Below are positions 13,948-17,413 of a stretch of DNA of 17,413 bases, one piece after another (position 1 is the first letter of the stretch; the number at the start of each line of letters is the position of its first letter). The notes under the pieces were generated by a model that searched no databases, was not told the origin of the DNA, and saw only the letters and a list, made by a program, of their open reading frames with translations. The translations under genes were made by a program, and so were the position numbers. The stretch is from positions 1 through 17,413 of the forward strand of contig DAIOSV010000045.1 of assembly GCA_036752345.1 (NCBI GenBank), written 5' to 3'. The DNA comes from UBA1715 sp036752345 (GTDB taxonomy: Bacteria > Bacteroidota > Bacteroidia > Bacteroidales > UBA1715).

Positions 13948-14865
13948 ATGAAAAAACTACTCGTACTTCTGCTCTCATTTATTGCAACGACAGCATTTGC
14001 ACAGATTAATACTTCCGAATCTACCGTTCAAGTAATTTCGTATTGGAACTTGGGCGAAACGCAGAGCTATGCAATATCTTTGCAGAAGATTCAAATGAAC
14101 GGCGACGACACCACCAAAAATGAACTAATTACCTACGATGTTGATATAAAAGTGCTTGATTCTACCGAAAATTCGTATGTAATAGAATGGTACTATCATA
14201 ATTATCAATCAAATTCAACAAACGAAATAGAGAAAAAAGCAATTTCAGTTGCAGAGAACTTAAAAGTGGAAATAGAAACCGATGAATATGGAGCAATTCG
14301 GGGTGTACGAAATTGGGAAGAGGTGAGTGCTTATATCAAAAAAGGTATAGCTCAAATAACTTCCAACTATGAAATGTCACCTCAAAAACAAGAACTCTTA
14401 GCTCAAACAGAACTCAAGTATACCACGAAAGAAGCAATTGAATCAAATGGAATTAACGATGTGCTTCAGTTTCATCTATTTCATGGCATAAAATATCAGA
14501 AGGGTGAAGTTCTTGAAGTACCTTTAAAACTCGCCAATAACTACAATCCTAACAAACCTTTTGATGTAAAATCAACCACATCTTTAGAAGAGATATATCC
14601 GGAAGATGCCTATTACATACTTAAGTGCACCCAAGAAGTAGATTCAAAACAGTTGGCAAATGCCACCTATGAGTACCTAAAATCTATGTATAAAACGATT
14701 GGATGGCAAAAAATCAAAAAACGAGAAATTTCGAGATTGTCAAATGTAACTCAAACAGTGTCAGGTATACATAACACTGGTTGGGTGTTATATAGCATTA
14801 ATACAGTAACAGTGGAAGCTCAAGGAATAAAAGATATCGAAAAACGAACCATCGAATTACAGTAA
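13948..14865 (+). CDS. Exported protein of unknown function, 305 aa
   Basis: The start at 13948 gives the Sec signal peptide MKKLLVLLLSFIATTAFAQ with probable cleavage at AFAQ|IN; an in-frame ATG at 13891 would place 19 extra polar residues before it and overlap the preceding gene, so it is unlikely. The mature part is rich in beta-strand-like segments such as STVQVISYWNLGETQSYAISL and YDVDIKVLDSTENSYVIEWYY, then charged helical segments (about 100-150). I recognise no domain and see no membrane helix, lipobox or T9SS domain, so periplasmic or outer-membrane-attached are both open. Its stop overlaps an ATG of the next frame by one base (TAATG), implying coupling with the following gene. Confidence 0.75.
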   Translation: MKKLLVLLLSFIATTAFAQINTSESTVQVISYWNLGETQSYAISLQKIQMNGDDTTKNELITYDVDIKVLDSTENSYVIEWYYHNYQSNSTNEIEKKAISVAENLKVEIETDEYGAIRGVRNWEEVSAYIKKGIAQITSNYEMSPQKQELLAQTELKYTTKEAIESNGINDVLQFHLFHGIKYQKGEVLEVPLKLANNYNPNKPFDVKSTTSLEEIYPEDAYYILKCTQEVDSKQLANATYEYLKSMYKTIGWQKIKKREISRLSNVTQTVSGIHNTGWVLYSINTVTVEAQGIKDIEKRTIELQ

Positions 14866-14882
14866 TGACATACGCAAATCAC

Positions 14883-15752
14883 ATGAAAAACCTTCTATTC
14901 GCAATATTACTCGTAAGTTCCTTGACAGCATTCAGTCAAGTGAGAATGTACACCGGATTTTTAGGCAATAACCCGATACAATTGGTTACCTACACGTATT
15001 CCGACGGCGACACAAGAGCCATCTATGCCTACGACAACAATGATACTCCTATCGTCATCAATGGCCGAAATTATGGCGACAGTCTTGTGCTCATTGAATA
15101 TTGCGATAGTGGGAAAGCTACCTTACAGTTCCCGCAGTATGAAACCAACCACGACAACCTTACCGGTACGTGGATAAGTAGCGACAGCAAAACCCAACGT
15201 GATATAACAGCAACCAAAACAAACGAATTTGATTACTACGATAGTACCTCGTTCGATACCCTTGAACTGATGCAACCGAGTTCTATGAAAAATGAATATT
15301 TCAAATTACTCATCGGCAAAGTTGAGGACCAAGAAATGAAAGTAATAGGCGTTCGCATTTATCAAAAGAAGACAGATAAACTACTGCAAGAATTATCTCT
15401 GAACGATTGCCAGTTTTGGGGCTTGGAAAATATCAATGTCGATGATTACAACTTCGACGGCATCGACGACTTCTCCGTTTTTGAATCAAGCTATGCGGGA
15501 CCCAATACTTCTCGAATCTATATATTGCGAGACAAAAAGACCGGGAACTTCTTCGTCAGCGAAATATCAGGAACTTCGTTAGAGTTTGATAAGAATGAAA
15601 AACGCATTTATGAGCACAATCAGTGCTGTGCAGGCAGAAGCCATATGTATGCCACCTACAAATTGGTAAAAAACAAAATGGTGCTTATTAAGCAGAGCTG
15701 CCTAGAATACGACGATGAAACTGAAGACTTTAAAGAAACTAAATGCGAGTAG
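14883..15752 (+). CDS. Exported protein with a DxNxDGxxD motif (XAC2610/FG-GAP-like)
   Basis: With the ATG at 14883 the product is 289 aa and begins with the signal peptide MKNLLFAILLVSSLTAFSQ. An earlier in-frame ATG at 14865 overlaps the previous stop (TAATG) and would add MTYANH; I prefer the later one because of the signal peptide, but translation coupling could favour the first. Residues 187-196, DDYNFDGIDD, match the calcium-binding DxNxDGxxD loop of XAC2610-related and FG-GAP-type proteins, followed by SYAGPNTSRIYIL (203-215). A Cys pair (HNQCCAG, about 245-251) and further cysteines near the C-terminus could form disulfides in the envelope. No catalytic site is evident. It is the last gene of the four-gene exported cluster. 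Confidence 0.78.
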   Translation: MKNLLFAILLVSSLTAFSQVRMYTGFLGNNPIQLVTYTYSDGDTRAIYAYDNNDTPIVINGRNYGDSLVLIEYCDSGKATLQFPQYETNHDNLTGTWISSDSKTQRDITATKTNEFDYYDSTSFDTLELMQPSSMKNEYFKLLIGKVEDQEMKVIGVRIYQKKTDKLLQELSLNDCQFWGLENINVDDYNFDGIDDFSVFESSYAGPNTSRIYILRDKKTGNFFVSEISGTSLEFDKNEKRIYEHNQCCAGRSHMYATYKLVKNKMVLIKQSCLEYDDETEDFKETKCE

Positions 15753-15849
15753 CAATCACCACCACTCCGCGTATCCCGTAAATTCCGCATTTTCAGACTT
15801 TTATAGAAAGTAACTGCTAAAATTATATACAGCGTATATATGAATTTTA

Positions 15850-15857
15850 TATATTTG
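15850..15857 (+). promoter_or_regulatory. Putative -7 promoter element before the repeat protein gene
   Basis: TATATTTG fits TAnnTTTG exactly and lies 45 nt before the ATG at 15903, in a 150-nt gap after the previous gene. No clear -33 TTTG is visible at normal spacing. It suggests that the repeat protein starts its own transcript. Confidence 0.35.
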
Positions 15858-15902
15858 TCATTGTAAAAAACGTGAGATAAATTACTTTTTAAAGTTACAG
15901 AC

Positions 15903-17413
15903 ATGAAGCAGAAATTCACCTTAGTAGGTCTAATGTTGTTACTTACAACATGTTCTATAGCACAAAATACTTCCTCTCTTCAACAAATTAAAGCAAAAAG
16001 CGAAAGACTCTCGGCAAACACTACGAAAAAAGCTATGCTTAAATATACCGTAGCTACGCTCGATAGTGCAGAAGTTTACCAATATGACACAACCATCAAC
16101 GAGTGGGTGGGGTCGTATAAACACCAACACACATACGATGCCAACGGCAACGAAACCCTGTATGTATTTTATAATTGGGACGAATCGTCAAACCAGTGGG
16201 TAGGCAATACCAAGCATGAAAAAAACTATGATGCAAATGGCAACTCAACCTCCAATTTCTATTATTCATGGGATAGCAACATGAGCGATTGGGCCATTCT
16301 AGGTAAAGACACTACCTCATACAATACCAACGGCAACGAAACCCTCTATATGTATTATAATTGGGATATAAACACAAGCGATTTGCGTTATCAATCCAAA
16401 CGTGAAACCACCTACGATGCCAATGGCCACAAGAATAAGGTTGTTCAATTTATGTGGAACAATATCAAGAGTCAGTGGGATAGTTCTTACACGTTTACAT
16501 ACGTATGCGATGCTAACGGCAACGAAACGCAGGCCATTCGTTCCATGTGGGACGCTACCAAGAACCGAATTGTTAATACTGAGAAATATGACGACATCTA
16601 CGATGCCAGCAACTATCTCACGCAACGTACTGTGAGCAATTGGAACTCTACCACCAACCAATGGGATTCTTTGTGGCAATATACATATACACACGACACC
16701 AACGGCAACCAGACCGAGTATTGTAGTTACAATTGGGATCCAATAGCCAGCAAATGGATAGGTTCTAATAAATATCAATCGATGTACGATGCCAATGGCA
16801 ACGAAACGCAGTATAGTCAATACAATTACAACGCTTCTACCGGTCTGTGGATAGAAAACTATAAGTATATAAACACCTATACCAACGGCAACATAACGCT
16901 CTCTACAGAATATGTATTAGATGACAACACAAGCCTGTTGGCAGTGGTTGCTAAGTATGAAGTTGCGTACGATGCCAATGGTAACGATACGTCCGAAGTG
17001 TATTACCTGTGGGACGCCGGAATAGGGGGTTGGGTAGGCTCTAACAAATATGAATACACATACGATGCCAACGGCAACAAGACTCAAGAAGTTTCCTACA
17101 ACTGGGATGAAAACGCAGGCGATTGGTATTTGAATGAAAAAAATATGTATTACTACACCGAACTCACCGTAACAAATGCAACTGACGTTGAGGTTGCCAA
17201 AATAGGTATCTATCCAAATCCTACTACCGACAAAGTGTACTTCTCAGCTCCCGATGCCGAAAGCACCGCCGTGTTCCAACTCTTTGATGCGCGTGGACGC
17301 AAAGTCATTTCAAAACAAATTACCCTCAACGAATTTGTGAGCCTCAATACCGTAAATGCCGGAGTGTTTGTGTACAACCTCTACATCAACGGACAAAAAC
17401 AAACCGGCACTAT
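15903..17413 (+). CDS. Secreted YDANGN-repeat protein with T9SS sorting domain (3' end cut by window)
   Basis: An open frame from ATG 15903 to the window end (about 503 codons, no stop). The signal peptide is MKQKFTLVGLMLLLTTCSIAQ; its Cys is followed by SIAQ, so ordinary signal peptidase I cleavage after AQ seems likelier than lipidation. Residues about 78-418 are some eleven tandem repeats of about 31 residues. Each opens with YDANGN-x-T, has an aromatic-x-WD near position 14, a second W near 21 and often K-Y near 27. The C-terminal domain starts at IGIYPNPTTDKVYF (434-447) and includes FQLFDARGRKVISKQ and AGVFVYNLYINGQ. This is a type A T9SS sorting domain, so the protein should cross the outer membrane by type IX secretion and be released or anchored on the cell surface. 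Only a few residues of the domain seem to be missing. The binding partner is unknown. Confidence 0.9.
   Translation, partial: MKQKFTLVGLMLLLTTCSIAQNTSSLQQIKAKSERLSANTTKKAMLKYTVATLDSAEVYQYDTTINEWVGSYKHQHTYDANGNETLYVFYNWDESSNQWVGNTKHEKNYDANGNSTSNFYYSWDSNMSDWAILGKDTTSYNTNGNETLYMYYNWDINTSDLRYQSKRETTYDANGHKNKVVQFMWNNIKSQWDSSYTFTYVCDANGNETQAIRSMWDATKNRIVNTEKYDDIYDASNYLTQRTVSNWNSTTNQWDSLWQYTYTHDTNGNQTEYCSYNWDPIASKWIGSNKYQSMYDANGNETQYSQYNYNASTGLWIENYKYINTYTNGNITLSTEYVLDDNTSLLAVVAKYEVAYDANGNDTSEVYYLWDAGIGGWVGSNKYEYTYDANGNKTQEVSYNWDENAGDWYLNEKNMYYYTELTVTNATDVEVAKIGIYPNPTTDKVYFSAPDAESTAVFQLFDARGRKVISKQITLNEFVSLNTVNAGVFVYNLYINGQKQTGT
16134..17157 (+). repeat. About eleven tandem ~93-bp coding repeats (YDANGN units)
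   Basis: Units begin with variants of TACGATGCCAACGGCAACGA and encode about 31 residues each. Units 1, 8, 10 and 11 keep the YDANGN opening best; the sixth (YDASNYLT) and ninth (YTNGNIT) are degenerate, and the ninth is shorter. A partial unit without the opening motif precedes them (residues about 55-77). DNA identity is highest at the unit starts and low elsewhere, which points to old rather than recent duplication. Confidence 0.85.

Noticed and set aside
15945..15965. Lipoprotein reading of the repeat protein signal (a Cys in LLTTCSIAQ).
   Set aside because: The residues before the Cys (LTT) do not fit the lipobox well, and the SIAQ end fits signal peptidase I cleavage before a T9SS cargo.
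16317..16820. A 167-aa open frame on the minus strand.
   Set aside because: It is antisense to the YDANGN repeat gene and its own repetitive sequence is simply the mirror of those repeats.
16134..17157. RHS/YD-repeat toxin based on YDANGN motifs.
   Set aside because: There is no RHS core, no polymorphic toxin tip, and the unit has conserved tryptophans and a T9SS domain instead, so a toxin call is not supported.

Overview
The window looks like an AT-rich Bacteroidota chromosome fragment, probably a draft or metagenome assembly because it carries a run of exactly 100 N. The assignment rests on several signs: a type IX secretion (T9SS) sorting domain on the last protein, a lipoprotein with an acidic stretch after its lipid-modified Cys, Bacteroidota-type -7 elements (TAnnTTTG) upstream of several genes, and starts without strong Shine-Dalgarno sequences. 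I cannot place it below phylum level.

Layout. 1-800: a leader and a small lipoprotein gene ending in a weak hairpin/T-tract terminator. 848-3223: a same-strand cluster of small GNAT acetyltransferase, pirin (start/stop overlap ATGA), an unrecognised 154-aa protein and a DUF1003 membrane protein. 3224-3564: a 341-nt non-coding region with hairpins and a site identical to the two half-sites and spacing I recall for the E. coli KdpE operator. 3565-11487: a complete, collinear kdpFABC-kdpDE locus. KdpFABC is the high-affinity ATP-driven K+ pump, and KdpD/KdpE is its sensor kinase and response regulator. kdpF is only 42 codons. The 3' end of kdpE is hidden by the N gap. 11547-11975: a four-helix DUF2231 membrane protein. 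12096-15752: four exported proteins in tandem (a gluzincin-like HExxH protein, a small beta-barrel-like protein, an unknown 305-aa protein and a DxNxDG-containing protein). 15903-end: a large secreted protein with about eleven 31-residue YDANGN repeats and a C-terminal T9SS domain, cut by the window edge.

How the genes fit together. KdpD would sense K+ limitation or turgor and phosphorylate KdpE, which would bind the site upstream of kdpF and switch on the pump. A -7-like element before kdpD suggests basal expression of the sensor pair apart from the pump genes. The region after 12 kb is a run of envelope or secreted proteins of unknown role. Its most unusual points are the apparent loss of an ATG start in the peptidase-like gene and the repeat protein.

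No tRNA, rRNA, CRISPR array, insertion sequence or phage gene was recognised. The main new lead is the conserved KdpE-type operator in a Bacteroidota kdp leader; the secreted cluster is the least understood part.
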